Assembly (NCBI GenBank): GCA_003209895.1
Contig: QCOH01000007.1
Coordinates: 1-57,355, forward strand
Source: Pelagibacteraceae bacterium AG-430-I06
Lineage (GTDB): Bacteria; Pseudomonadota; Alphaproteobacteria; Pelagibacterales; Pelagibacteraceae
Length of the DNA: 57,355 nucleotides
Reading direction: 5' to 3'
Shown one piece after another: positions 8,158-17,409 of the stretch (position 1 is its first letter; each line of letters starts with the position of its first letter). The notes below the pieces were generated by a model. That model was not told the DNA's origin and made no database searches. It saw only the letters and a program-made list of their open reading frames with translations. The position numbers were made by a program, and so were the translations under genes.

Positions 8158-9953
8158 ACTTATCAGATTATATATTAAAATTTTTAATTTCTAAAAAAAT
8201 TGATAATGTATTCCTTATAACAGGCGGGGCCATATCTTTCTTGGTAGACTCGTTTTCTAGAACAAAAAAAATTAAGTACACATGTGTAGCTCACGAACAA
8301 GCAGCCGCAATGATGGCTGATGCTTATTCTAGAATGGGGCCAAATTTATCATGCACAATGGTTACATCAGGACCAGGTGCCACAAATTTAATTACGGGTA
8401 TAGCATGTTCTTGGTTTGACTCCATACCAGCAATCCATATAACGGGACAAGTAAATAGTTATGAAAAGCAAGGTGCTCAAAAAGGAACAAAAAAAACAAG
8501 ACAGGTAGGTTTTCAAGAAACTGATATCGTTTCAATTACAAAACCAATAACAAAATTTTCTTACCAATTAAAAAACCCAAACGAAATAAAATATATTCTT
8601 GAAAAAGCATCATTTTTAGCTCAAGAAGGAAGACCAGGACCAGTGGTCATAGATATCCCAATGGACTTTCAAAAAGCTGATATAAACCCAAAAAAATTAA
8701 AATCTTTTAAATTTAAAAAACCAAAAATTCATAAAAATCTAAATAAAAATTTAATAAAACTAAATAAGTTAATAAAAAAATCAGAAAGGCCAGTAATCTT
8801 ATTGGGTGGGGGAATTAAAATATCAAAAAGCGAGAATAAATTAGAAAATTTTTTAAAAAAATTTAACTTACCAATTGTAACCACATGGAGCGGTGTAGAT
8901 TTAGTTGATCACAATAAATCAAATTATATTGGAAATGTCGGAGTTTATGGTAGTAGGGCGGCTAATTTCGCAGTTCAAAACTCTGATTTACTTTTATGTC
9001 TAGGCAGTCGTTTGGATACAAGAATCACTGGCGGAGTACCCAAAACATTTGCTCGAAACGCTAAAGTAATATCTGTAGATATTGATAAAAACGAACTATC
9101 AAAACAAAGGGGTTTAAAATTATTTTTGAAAATTAATTCAAATTTATCTGATTTTTTTATCAATTATAATGCGAAGCATAAAAAATTAAAATTTTCAAAC
9201 TTAGATTGGTTAAAAAAATGTGTTTACTGGAAGAGCAAATATCCAATTATAAAAAAAGATTATTTTAAACAAAAAAAATATACAAATGTTTACGCCTTTT
9301 TCTATCACTTATCAAAACTATTGAAAAAAAACTCTACTATAATAGCTGATGATGGAGGACATTTGACCTGGGCATTACAGGCTTTAAAAGTAAAAAAGGG
9401 TCAAAAATTTTTTTCTGCATTTGGTAATTCCCCAATGGGATATGCATTTCCAGCTTCTATTGGAGCCTCTTTAGCTCAAAAAAAATCAAAAGTTATTTGT
9501 ATAGATGGAGATGGAAGTATTCAGATAAACATTCAGGAAATGCAAACTCTTAAATCTAACAATCTACCTGTTAAAATTATAGTTATTAATAATAATGGTT
9601 ATGGAATAATTAAACAGTTCCAAGCACTCTATTTAAACAAAAGATATGAAGCTTCAATTCCAAAAAAAGGGGTAACAAACCCAGATTTTAAAAAGATTAC
9701 CAGAGCATATGGAATAAATTATAATGTAATAAATAAAAACTCCGATATAGCAAAGGTACTTAAAAAAACACTAAATACAAACAAGCCAGAATTTATAGAA
9801 GTAATGATTAAACCGGATCAAAAAATTATACCAAAACTACAGTTTGGTAATCCTATTGAAGATTTATCACCTCTTTTATCCAGGAAAGAGTTCGCAGAGA
9901 ACATGCTGGTAAAAACAGTTAATCGTAGTAAAAAAATTTTCGAAGCTAACTAA
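8154..9953 (+). CDS. ThDP-dependent acetolactate-synthase-like enzyme of the sugar cluster
   Basis: A 599-residue three-domain ThDP enzyme. The cofactor-activating Glu is in CVAHEQAAAMMADAYSR (E48), the middle domain holds LLGGGI and LGSRLDTRITGG, and the ThDP-Mg motif GDGSIQ...INNNGYG lies at about 449-480. It resembles acetolactate synthase large subunits, but a true ilvB with regulatory subunit is present at 18334. Its overlap with the sugar dehydratase gene argues that it works on a nucleotide sugar. The best-known parallel is YerE of yersiniose synthesis, a ThDP enzyme that adds a two-carbon unit from pyruvate to CDP-3,6-dideoxy-4-ketohexose. That reaction is inference; other decarboxylating or ligating roles are possible. 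Confidence 0.75.
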   Translation: MNLSDYILKFLISKKIDNVFLITGGAISFLVDSFSRTKKIKYTCVAHEQAAAMMADAYSRMGPNLSCTMVTSGPGATNLITGIACSWFDSIPAIHITGQVNSYEKQGAQKGTKKTRQVGFQETDIVSITKPITKFSYQLKNPNEIKYILEKASFLAQEGRPGPVVIDIPMDFQKADINPKKLKSFKFKKPKIHKNLNKNLIKLNKLIKKSERPVILLGGGIKISKSENKLENFLKKFNLPIVTTWSGVDLVDHNKSNYIGNVGVYGSRAANFAVQNSDLLLCLGSRLDTRITGGVPKTFARNAKVISVDIDKNELSKQRGLKLFLKINSNLSDFFINYNAKHKKLKFSNLDWLKKCVYWKSKYPIIKKDYFKQKKYTNVYAFFYHLSKLLKKNSTIIADDGGHLTWALQALKVKKGQKFFSAFGNSPMGYAFPASIGASLAQKKSKVICIDGDGSIQINIQEMQTLKSNNLPVKIIVINNNGYGIIKQFQALYLNKRYEASIPKKGVTNPDFKKITRAYGINYNVINKNSDIAKVLKKTLNTNKPEFIEVMIKPDQKIIPKLQFGNPIEDLSPLLSRKEFAENMLVKTVNRSKKIFEAN

Positions 9954-10993
9954 TTTTTAAAATATTTTATCGTTTCAGCAAAACCTTCTTTGCATGTTAT
10001 CTTAGGAGTCCACCCTAAAAGTTTTAATTTTTTTATAGAGGGCTTTTTATAAAAAAAGTTATTTCTCTTCTTAGAATTTTTCATAATTTTAATTTTTAAC
10101 TTTTTTATTTTAGAATATTTAAGAATAGTTTTTGCAAGATCCTTAACAGAAAGCATTTGGGATGGATTGGACACATTATAAATTTCATTTTTCTTACCTT
10201 TAAGAATTACAGTTAGTATTCCAGTAATAGCATCAGAAATATAACAAAAAGATCTTTTAGTTTTCCCGTCACCTTTAATTATTAAGTTTTTGTTCCTCAA
10301 AATGTTATGAACTAAGTCCGAATGTATTCTTCCGTCATTTAGTTTCATTTCAGGTCCATAAGTGTGAAATAATCTTACTGAATTAGTAAAAATATTATAT
10401 TTATTCGACCAGCTAATGAGCGCATTTTCTGCAAATTTTTTTGAAATTCCGTAATTAGAAGATAATTTTGACGGATTAAGATCGCCCAAACTATTTTCAT
10501 CAAATATATGTTTTTTACTAAACCTCATATCGCCATAAACTTCTCCACTACTTAACAATAAAAATTTATTTATTTTTTGTTTAATTGAAAAATTTAAAAG
10601 ATTTATAGTCCCAATAGCATTGGTTAATAAAACTTCTGTAGGTTTTTTGGAATATTCGACAGGTGATGTTATACTTGCCGCATGAAGTAAAATATCTGGT
10701 TTAATTTTTAAATTTATCTTCTTATTTAAATCAACCTTAAATACTTTAATTATCTTATTTTTTTCTAATTTTTTTAAATAATTGTTTCTTTTATTTCTTC
10801 TAATTCCATAAAAATAAATTCTATATTTTTTTTTCTTCATTACTTTGTACAAATAGTAAATGAATGAGGAAGAAACAAAACCGTTACAGCCAGTCACTAA
10901 AATCTTTTTATTTCTAAGTTTATGAAAAGGTAGCTTAGAGTTTAAAACATTTTTTATAATTTTATCTTCTACAGTTTGTTTTAATACTTTCAT
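9950..10993 (-). CDS. NAD(P)-dependent sugar epimerase/dehydratase/reductase (extended SDR)
   Basis: A 347-residue extended SDR. The nucleotide-binding motif reads ILVTGCNGFVSSSFI, so the third glycine of TGxxGxxG is serine. HAASITSPVEYSKKP, LLSSGEVYGD and the catalytic pair in NYGISKKFAENAL are intact, and SVRLFHTYGPEM and RSFCYISDAI match UDP-glucuronate decarboxylase-like and dTDP-glucose dehydratase-like members. The N-terminal extension of about 30 residues is also seen in sugar-cluster members. It converges on the ThDP gene with a 4-bp overlap of the 3' ends. A reductase or epimerase acting on the product of the CDP-sugar operon is plausible but unproven. Confidence 0.8.
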   Translation of the reverse strand: MKVLKQTVEDKIIKNVLNSKLPFHKLRNKKILVTGCNGFVSSSFIYYLYKVMKKKKYRIYFYGIRRNKRNNYLKKLEKNKIIKVFKVDLNKKINLKIKPDILLHAASITSPVEYSKKPTEVLLTNAIGTINLLNFSIKQKINKFLLLSSGEVYGDMRFSKKHIFDENSLGDLNPSKLSSNYGISKKFAENALISWSNKYNIFTNSVRLFHTYGPEMKLNDGRIHSDLVHNILRNKNLIIKGDGKTKRSFCYISDAITGILTVILKGKKNEIYNVSNPSQMLSVKDLAKTILKYSKIKKLKIKIMKNSKKRNNFFYKKPSIKKLKLLGWTPKITCKEGFAETIKYFKN

Positions 10994-11003
10994 AAAAAAT
11001 TAA

Positions 11004-11945
11004 TTATTTTTCAAAATTAATTCTTTCCTCTTCTATAACTATTGGAGCCTTCCTAAATTTAATGTTTATTGACCCGATGTACTCGGCAAGTATTCCAAGA
11101 AAAATAAAAATGAAAGAGAAGAAAACAGAGATTAAAATTATGATCGGAGCCACTCCTGTTGTAAAATTATCCCAGAAAATTATTTTGTACATGGTATAAA
11201 AAATTCCAATTGAGAAAGAAATTATTGAAAATATAAAGGCAAAAATTGAAATAATTCTCAATGGTGTTTTGGTGTAAGATGTGAATGCAGTACTTGCTAG
11301 ATCTAAAAGAGTATAAAGATCATTTTTTGTTTTACCAGATTTTCTTACTTCGTGTGTATAATGAACTTTTTTTACTTTCAATGAAATGTCTGCAACTATC
11401 CCTCTTAAATAGGGTTCCGGTGTATTAAACTGCTTAAAAATTTCAATAACTTTTCTATCATAAAGACCAAAGCCCATAAAACCCTCATACAAATCTATAT
11501 CAGAAAACTTATTAACTAATTTGTAGAAAACTTTTCTTATAAAAAACGAAAGTTTGCTGCCCTCACTCCCTTTTTTTATTCCAATGACTGTTTTGTAACC
11601 CTCTTCCCAGAAACGAAGAAAATCTTCAATTAAATTTGGTGGATCCTGTAAGTCAGCTACTATTAATATCGCAGCCTCGCCTTTTGATTGCTGAAGGGCC
11701 CAATAAGGAGATGCCCACTGCCCAAAATTACGTGTATTAAAAATTAATTTAACATTTTTGTCTTTTTTGGCAATTTCTCTTAAAAATTCTCTGGTTTTAT
11801 CATTAGATTTATTGTCAATAAATATATGCTCGTAAGAATAGTGTTCTTTTTTTGAAAACAGGGTTTTTACTGCTGTATAAATTTTATCAACATTTGCCTC
11901 CTCATTTAAACATGGAGTCACTATACTTATTAATTTTTTATCCAT
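11004..11945 (-). CDS. Family 2 glycosyltransferase, GtrB/ArnC-like
   Basis: A 313-residue protein with an N-terminal GT-A domain (ISIVTPCLNEEANVDKIY, then FIDNKSNDKTREF) and the catalytic-metal region VADLQDPPNLIEDF. Two C-terminal membrane helices lie at about 228-250 and 262-290. This layout is that of polyprenyl-phosphate sugar transferases such as GtrB, ArnC and DPM1-like enzymes, which charge undecaprenyl phosphate with a sugar for transfer across the membrane. It lies ten bases from the SDR gene and is probably co-transcribed upstream of it. The sugar is unknown. Confidence 0.88.
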   Translation of the reverse strand: MDKKLISIVTPCLNEEANVDKIYTAVKTLFSKKEHYSYEHIFIDNKSNDKTREFLREIAKKDKNVKLIFNTRNFGQWASPYWALQQSKGEAAILIVADLQDPPNLIEDFLRFWEEGYKTVIGIKKGSEGSKLSFFIRKVFYKLVNKFSDIDLYEGFMGFGLYDRKVIEIFKQFNTPEPYLRGIVADISLKVKKVHYTHEVRKSGKTKNDLYTLLDLASTAFTSYTKTPLRIISIFAFIFSIISFSIGIFYTMYKIIFWDNFTTGVAPIIILISVFFSFIFIFLGILAEYIGSINIKFRKAPIVIEEERINFEK

Positions 11946-11999
11946 AAATTTATTGTATAATATATTTTGATATAATTAATATCATTATAATCTTTATAC

Positions 12000-12947
12000 A
12001 TGAAATTAACTAAAGAACAAAAACAAGAAATTGCAGATCAACAGTCTCAAAAAAATGTAACTAAAAGAGTGACTTCTCCCGAACTTGAGAAAATACTCTA
12101 CGATGCACTTCCTGTTCTTGACCATGGTTTTGTTAGAGTAGTTGATTATATGGGTGATGATACCTCGATAGTTCAATCCGCCAGGGTATCATATGGTAAG
12201 GGAACCAAAAAAGTTTCAACGGATAGTGGATTAATAAAATATTTGATGAGGCATAGACACAGCACTCCTTTTGAGATGTGCGAAATAAAATATCATGTAA
12301 AACTTCCAATATTTGTTGCAAGACAATGGATTAGACACAGAACTGCAAATGTTAACGAGTACTCTGCAAGATACTCTATTTTAGATAAAGAATTTTATAT
12401 TCCAGACAAACAGCACCTTGCAGCTCAATCAGAGAGTAATCGTCAGGGAAGAGGAAATTTAATTAATGGTAAACAAGCAGATGAGATTTTAAACATGCTT
12501 AAGGAAGATGCTCAAAAAAATTATGACGACTATGAAAAAATGTTAAACCAAAAATATGATGGAACAATTATCGATGAAAAAAAACAAGGTTTAGCCAGAG
12601 AGCTTGCACGAATGAATCTTACACTAAATGCTTATACACAATGGTACTGGAAAACTGACTTATTAAACCTACTTAATTTTCTCTCATTAAGAGCCGACAG
12701 TCATGCGCAATACGAAATTAGAGCTTACGCAGACGTAATGGCAGATTCTTTAAAGAGATGGGTTCCGATTACTTATGATGCTTTTATGGATTATAGGGTT
12801 GGCGCTATGGAGCTTTCTTCCAAAGGAAAAGTAATAGTTAAAAAAATGATGAAGGGAGAAAATTGTAAATACGAAGACTCTGGATTATCTAAAAGAGAGT
12901 GGAATGAATTGATGGGTTCTTTAGGGTTTACTGAACGTCTTGTATAA
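12000..12947 (+). CDS. thyX: FAD-dependent thymidylate synthase
   Basis: ThyX makes dTMP from dUMP with methylene-tetrahydrofolate and NADPH using FAD, in place of ThyA. The 315 residues include the ThyX motif [15 protein letters not shown] at about 112-126, preceded by the second RH-rich element [19 protein letters not shown]. The C-terminal half has [11 protein letters not shown], which belongs to the nucleotide-binding helix. The start ATG is at 12000. The gene converges on mrp with a 20-bp overlap of the coding ends. Confidence 0.96.
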   Translation: MKLTKEQKQEIADQQSQKNVTKRVTSPELEKILYDALPVLDHGFVRVVDYMGDDTSIVQSARVSYGKGTKKVSTDSGLIKYLMRHRHSTPFEMCEIKYHVKLPIFVARQWIRHRTANVNEYSARYSILDKEFYIPDKQHLAAQSESNRQGRGNLINGKQADEILNMLKEDAQKNYDDYEKMLNQKYDGTIIDEKKQGLARELARMNLTLNAYTQWYWKTDLLNLLNFLSLRADSHAQYEIRAYADVMADSLKRWVPITYDAFMDYRVGAMELSSKGKVIVKKMMKGENCKYEDSGLSKREWNELMGSLGFTERLV

Positions 12948-13752
12948 TTTTATCCGCTATACTAGAAAATATCTTGGATATCTCATGATCAGATTTTTTA
13001 TAAGTAAGAGGCAATCCTAAATCTGCAGATTCTCTAAGATCAGTATTTAATGGAATTTTTCCTAAAAATTTTTTATTAAAATCTTTGGCAACTTTTTCAA
13101 CACCACCTTCCCCAAAGATATTATATTTTTTTCCATCATCGCCTTTAAAAAAACTCATATTATCTACAAGACCAAAAATTTTAATTTTAGTCTTGTCAAA
13201 CATTTGAATACCTCTTTGAACATCCATTAACGCTAATTCTTGTGGTGTTGAAACAATTATGGCACCATCAATTTTAACATCTTGAGCAAATGTAAGCTGG
13301 GTGTCTCCTGTACCCGGCGGCATATCAATTATTAAAAAATCTAAATCTTTCCATGCAACTTTTTCGGTGAGCGTTTTTATTGCACTAATCACCATTGGAC
13401 CTCTCCAGATCATAGGTGTTTTTTCATCGACCAAAAACCCAAGGGACATAAATTGTGCACCATATTTTTCTATAGGAAATAAAAATTTTCCATCAGTTTT
13501 AGGTTTTTCATTAAGCCCAATCATTTTTGGTAAAGAGGGGCCGTAAATGTCAGCATCTAATAAACCAACTCTCCTACCTTTATTTTGAAGAGCAAAAGTT
13601 AAATTCATAGCAAAAGTAGATTTACCAACACCACCTTTGGCACTAGATACCATTAATGTAAATTTTGTCCCTTTTATCGGGTTTTTCTTAAAATTTTTCG
13701 GTTTGGTTTTTTCTTTTAAACTTTGGCTTATTTTGGCTTCATTATCTGACAT
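12928..13752 (-). CDS. mrp: Mrp/ApbC-type P-loop iron-sulfur carrier ATPase
   Basis: A 274-residue MinD-fold ATPase with a deviant Walker [18 protein letters not shown], near residue 33. [15 protein letters not shown] and [15 protein letters not shown] are Mrp-specific. Family members transfer Fe-S clusters to apoproteins. Two departures from the textbook protein are visible: there is no N-terminal DUF59/MIP18 domain, only about 30 basic residues, and the usual CxxC after NMS is replaced by [20 protein letters not shown]. From memory, some other alphaproteobacterial Mrp proteins also lack this CxxC. Its 3' end overlaps thyX. Confidence 0.88.
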   Translation of the reverse strand: MSDNEAKISQSLKEKTKPKNFKKNPIKGTKFTLMVSSAKGGVGKSTFAMNLTFALQNKGRRVGLLDADIYGPSLPKMIGLNEKPKTDGKFLFPIEKYGAQFMSLGFLVDEKTPMIWRGPMVISAIKTLTEKVAWKDLDFLIIDMPPGTGDTQLTFAQDVKIDGAIIVSTPQELALMDVQRGIQMFDKTKIKIFGLVDNMSFFKGDDGKKYNIFGEGGVEKVAKDFNKKFLGKIPLNTDLRESADLGLPLTYKKSDHEISKIFSSIADKIIQDVQ

Positions 13753-13806
13753 TATATCGCTTTATCATAACTTGTTTTTATTTAAAAAGTCACTATATAA
13801 AGTGTG

Positions 13807-14925
13807 ATGTCATCAAAAGAAGATATTTTGATCTTAAAAAATGAGTCTCCTTGGGGTTCTAATCCCGGAGGAGGTGGAGATGGAAACGGTAACGGATCTG
13901 GGCAAAGACGACAACCACCAAACATTGATGACTTAATAAGAAAGGCCCAAGGTTCAGTTGGAAAAATTTTTCCCGGAGGCAAAGGTAGCAGCAAACCAAT
14001 TTACATAGGTATTTTAGTTTTATTAATATTATGGGGTTTAAGCGGTCTATACAGAGTTTTGCCGGATGAACAAGGGGTAGTTTTAAGATTTGGAAAATTT
14101 ATTAAGACAACACAACCCGGACTAAATTATCACATTCCTTTCCCAGTCGAAAGTGTTCTAACACCAAAAGTTACAAAAGTTAATCGTATCGATGTTGGAT
14201 TTAGATCCGAAAGCGATAGCGGAAGATCTTCTGGGGTTGGAGACGTTTCCGAAGAAAGTTTGATGCTAACAGGTGATGAAAATATCGTTGACATCGATTA
14301 TTCAGTTTTTTGGGTAATAAAAGATGCAGGAAAGTTTCTCTTCAATATTCAAAGTCCACTTGAAACTGTAAAAGCTGCATCCGAAACAGCGATGAGAGAA
14401 GTGATAGCAAAAAGTAAAATTCAATCAATTTTAACAGAAGGAAGATCTAAAATTGAAAATGAAGTTCAAGATATTACTCAGGAAATTTTAGATGAATATG
14501 GCTCCGGTATTCAAGTGACACAAGTTCAAACTCAAAAAGCTGATCCCCCTAACCAGGTTATTGATGCATTTAGAGATGTACAAGCAGCAAGAGCAGATAG
14601 AGAAAGATCAAAAAACGAAGCAGAAGCATATGCGAACGATGTAATTCCTAGAGCGCGTGGTGAAGCAGAAAAGATTCTTCAGCAAGCAGAAGCATATAAA
14701 AAAGAGGTAGTAGCTAAAGCCGAAGGTGAAGCCAGCAGATTCTTAGCAATTTATAATGAGTACAAAGACGCTAAACAGGTTACACAAGAAAGAATGTATT
14801 TAGAAACAATGGAAAAAGTTTTAGCAGATATTGACAAAGTAATAATTGATAAAAATTCTGGATCAGGCGTAGTGCCATACCTTCCGCTTCCAGAAATTAA
14901 AAAGAAAACTCAGGCAGGAAACTAA
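13807..14925 (+). CDS. hflK: HflK, SPFH/band-7 membrane protein
   Basis: HflK and HflC form a membrane complex that surrounds and modulates the FtsH protease. This protein of about 372 residues has a Gly/Asn/Pro-rich cytoplasmic N-terminus (GSNPGGGGDGNGNGSG), one membrane helix (IYIGILVLLILWGLSGLYRV) and a band-7 domain starting VLPDEQGVVLRFGKF. A long coiled coil rich in Ala, Glu and Arg follows (ARADRERSKNEAEAYAND). A GTG directly precedes the ATG at 13807; I chose the ATG. The stop TAA overlaps the hflC ATG by one base, showing translational coupling. Confidence 0.95.
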   Translation: MSSKEDILILKNESPWGSNPGGGGDGNGNGSGQRRQPPNIDDLIRKAQGSVGKIFPGGKGSSKPIYIGILVLLILWGLSGLYRVLPDEQGVVLRFGKFIKTTQPGLNYHIPFPVESVLTPKVTKVNRIDVGFRSESDSGRSSGVGDVSEESLMLTGDENIVDIDYSVFWVIKDAGKFLFNIQSPLETVKAASETAMREVIAKSKIQSILTEGRSKIENEVQDITQEILDEYGSGIQVTQVQTQKADPPNQVIDAFRDVQAARADRERSKNEAEAYANDVIPRARGEAEKILQQAEAYKKEVVAKAEGEASRFLAIYNEYKDAKQVTQERMYLETMEKVLADIDKVIIDKNSGSGVVPYLPLPEIKKKTQAGN

Positions 14926-15791
14926 TGAAAAAATTTTTTATTCCACTTTTCATAATCATTGGTGCTATCGTATATAATACATTATTTGTAGTTCAAGAAA
15001 TTAACCAAGCAATTGTTCTACAGTTTGGTGATCCAAAAAAGATCATCACTAAACCAGGTTTAAATTTTAAAATACCCTTTATACAAAACGTAGTATTTCT
15101 AGATAGAAGAGTTTTAAATTTAGATAACCCACCAGAAGAAGTTATTGCTGCAGATCAAAAAAGGTTAATAGTTGACGCATTTGCTAGATTCAAAATTGTT
15201 GATCCGCTAAAGTTTTATATATCAGTTGGAAATGAAAGAGTAGCAAGATCAAGATTGGCTACGATCATAAACTCAAGAATAAGAAGTGTTTTAGGTACAC
15301 AAGAGTTAGCAACTTTACTTTCAACAGATAGAGCAGTTCACATGGGTACAATTCAGAACGACGTTAATACAGAAGCTCAAAATTTCGGGATTACAATAGT
15401 TGATGTAAGAATTAAGAGAGCTGATTTACCACCAGCTAATAGTGAAGCAATTTATGCAAGAATGCAAACAGAGAGACAGAGGGAAGCAAAAGAATTTAGA
15501 GCACAAGGAGCAGAGATGGCTGCAAAAATTACCTCAACAGCAGATAAAGAAGTTACAGTCATATTGGCTAACGCAAATAAAGAATCCGAAATTATGAGAG
15601 GTGAGGGAGACGGTAAACGAAATAAAATTTTTGCATCTGCTTTTGGAAAAGACCCAGAATTTTTTGGTTTTTATAGAGCCATGCAATCTTACGAAAAAGC
15701 TTTAATTGGTGGTGATACATCAATGATTTTATCTCCTGACAGCGATTTCTTTAAATTTTTCGGAAAAACTGGGGCTTCAAAAAAACAATAA
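14925..15791 (+). CDS. hflC: HflC, SPFH/band-7 membrane protein
   Basis: Partner of HflK. The 288 residues begin with a membrane anchor (FFIPLFIIIGAIVYNTLFVV), then a band-7 domain (EINQAIVLQFGDPKKIITKP, FLDRRVLNLDNPPEEV). A charged coiled coil with the HflC hallmark IYARMQTERQREAKEFRAQG follows at about 180-200. The end contains YEKALIGGDTSMILSPDSDFF, typical of HflC. It is coupled to hflK and is followed 10 bases later by the DUF2065 gene. Confidence 0.96.
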   Translation: MKKFFIPLFIIIGAIVYNTLFVVQEINQAIVLQFGDPKKIITKPGLNFKIPFIQNVVFLDRRVLNLDNPPEEVIAADQKRLIVDAFARFKIVDPLKFYISVGNERVARSRLATIINSRIRSVLGTQELATLLSTDRAVHMGTIQNDVNTEAQNFGITIVDVRIKRADLPPANSEAIYARMQTERQREAKEFRAQGAEMAAKITSTADKEVTVILANANKESEIMRGEGDGKRNKIFASAFGKDPEFFGFYRAMQSYEKALIGGDTSMILSPDSDFFKFFGKTGASKKQ

Positions 15792-15801
15792 AATATAGGG
15801 C

Positions 15802-15987
15802 ATGAGAGAAATCATCATTGCCATTGGTTTAGTTTTATTTATTGAGGGACTTCTTTGCGCCTTGTTTCCGTCAAAAATCAAGAATATGTCTAAAATAATA
15901 GAGAAAATGCCCGTAAGCAATCTAAGATCAACTGGTATAGTTTTTGCTTTAATAGGTTTTATATTAATTTGGTATATAAAAAGATAA
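15802..15987 (+). CDS. DUF2065 small membrane protein
   Basis: A 61-residue protein with two membrane helices (IIIAIGLVLFIEGLLCALFP and STGIVFALIGFILIWYIK) joined by a basic linker. This is the DUF2065 architecture, and the position directly downstream of hflC and before a DegP-type protease is conserved in many proteobacteria. Its function is unknown; context suggests a link to FtsH-HflKC membrane proteostasis. The stop TAA overlaps the degP ATG by one base. Confidence 0.85.
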   Translation: MREIIIAIGLVLFIEGLLCALFPSKIKNMSKIIEKMPVSNLRSTGIVFALIGFILIWYIKR

Positions 15988-17408
15988 TGAGATCGTATTT
16001 AAAAAAATTTGTAGTATTTTTTATTTTTTTTAATCTTATTTTTTTTAATTTAGAAAGTAGAGCCAAAAATGCACCAAGTTCATTTGCTGATTTAGCAGAA
16101 AAATTGATGCCTTCGGTTGTAAATATTTCTACGACGCAAACAATTCAAACTCAATCATCACCTTTTCCATTCCAATTTCCACCAGGATCACCTTTTGAGG
16201 ATATGTTTAAAGAATTTCAAAGACCATCTGAAAGAAAAGCAAATTCTTTAGGATCAGGATTTGTTATAAAAAAAGATGGAACGGTTATTACTAATAATCA
16301 TGTTATAGCTAATGCTGACGATATAATAGTTAGAGTTAACAATAAAGAGTACCAAGCAAAAGTTGTTGGAGCTGATCCATATGCAGATGTTGCGGTTTTA
16401 AAAATTGATTCAGCCGAGTCTTTTAAACCAGTTCAGTTTGGTAATTCAGATAATGCAAGGGTAGGAGATTGGGTAGTTGCTATTGGTAATCCTTTTGGTT
16501 TGGGCGGAACAGTTACATCTGGAATTATATCTGCAAGAAATAGAGATGTTGGTCTTACACGTTATGATGATTTTATTCAGACCGATGCATCTATCAATCA
16601 AGGAAATTCAGGAGGTCCGCTATTTAATTTAGACGGTAAAGTAATTGGAATTAATACTGCTATTATTGCTCCTGGGCAAACAGGATCAATCGGAATAGGT
16701 TTTGCGATACCTTCAAATGCAGCATCAAATATAATTGATCAACTAATAAAATATGGAGAAACTAAAAGAGGATGGCTTGGTGTAAGAATTCAACAGGTTA
16801 CAAAAGAAATAGCAGAGATACAAAAGCTTGAAGAACCTAAGGGAGCATTAATTGCTGGGGTCTCTGAAGGAAGTCCTGCAGAAAAATCAGGAATTAAACC
16901 AGGAGATATTATTTTGGAATTTGACGGTAAAAAAATAAAAACAATGAGAAATCTTCCCAAAATTGTTGCAAACACAGAAGTTGGAAAAAATGTTCAGATT
17001 AAAGTATGGAGAAATAAAAAGTTAATGACTAAGCGCCTAACACTTGGAAGACTAGAATCTTCAAAAGACTTTTTAGCAGAAAATAAAAAATTGGATAAAC
17101 CGAAGCAAACCGAAATAGAGAATTTGAAAATTTCTGTAAGAGATTTAGCAGCTGAAGATTTAACAGAAAGAAAACTTGATAAAAATTTTAAAGGAGCTTT
17201 AGTAACAGATATTTCACCAAAAAGCCCCCTTTCATTTCTTATAAGTCCTGGAGATATAATAGTAGAACTTCAAGGTGAGGCCATAAAAAATGCTAAAGAC
17301 TTAGAAAAAATATCAAAAAGAATCAGCAATAATTCTAAAAAAACTCTTTTGATTAGATTCATTAACAAAAGAAATCAACCAAGTTACGGTACTGTTAAAA
17401 TTAAATAA
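15987..17408 (+). CDS. degP: DegP/Do-type periplasmic serine protease
   Basis: Periplasmic protease-chaperone of about 473 residues. An N-terminal signal peptide (LKKFVVFFIFFNLIFFNLES then RAKNA) precedes a trypsin-like domain with the triad His in TNNHVIANADD, Asp in PYADVAVLKI and Ser in NQGNSGGPLF. Two PDZ domains follow, at about 270-355 (GWLGVRIQQVT, AEKSGIKPGDIILEF) and in the last 90 residues. A TTG 18 bases upstream is in frame, but the ATG at 15987 fits the signal peptide and is coupled to the preceding stop. It belongs to the hflK-hflC-DUF2065 operon. Confidence 0.95.
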   Translation: MRSYLKKFVVFFIFFNLIFFNLESRAKNAPSSFADLAEKLMPSVVNISTTQTIQTQSSPFPFQFPPGSPFEDMFKEFQRPSERKANSLGSGFVIKKDGTVITNNHVIANADDIIVRVNNKEYQAKVVGADPYADVAVLKIDSAESFKPVQFGNSDNARVGDWVVAIGNPFGLGGTVTSGIISARNRDVGLTRYDDFIQTDASINQGNSGGPLFNLDGKVIGINTAIIAPGQTGSIGIGFAIPSNAASNIIDQLIKYGETKRGWLGVRIQQVTKEIAEIQKLEEPKGALIAGVSEGSPAEKSGIKPGDIILEFDGKKIKTMRNLPKIVANTEVGKNVQIKVWRNKKLMTKRLTLGRLESSKDFLAENKKLDKPKQTEIENLKISVRDLAAEDLTERKLDKNFKGALVTDISPKSPLSFLISPGDIIVELQGEAIKNAKDLEKISKRISNNSKKTLLIRFINKRNQPSYGTVKIK

Positions 17409-17409
17409 G

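Noticed and set aside
8154-9953. ThDP enzyme as a second acetolactate synthase for branched-chain amino acids
   Set aside because: It has no adjacent regulatory subunit, is coupled to sugar-nucleotide genes, and a full ilvB lies at 18334. The sugar role was preferred, though not proven.
15969-15986. Upstream TTG start for degP
   Set aside because: It would overlap the DUF2065 gene and add six residues before a normal signal peptide. The ATG at 15987 is coupled to the previous stop.
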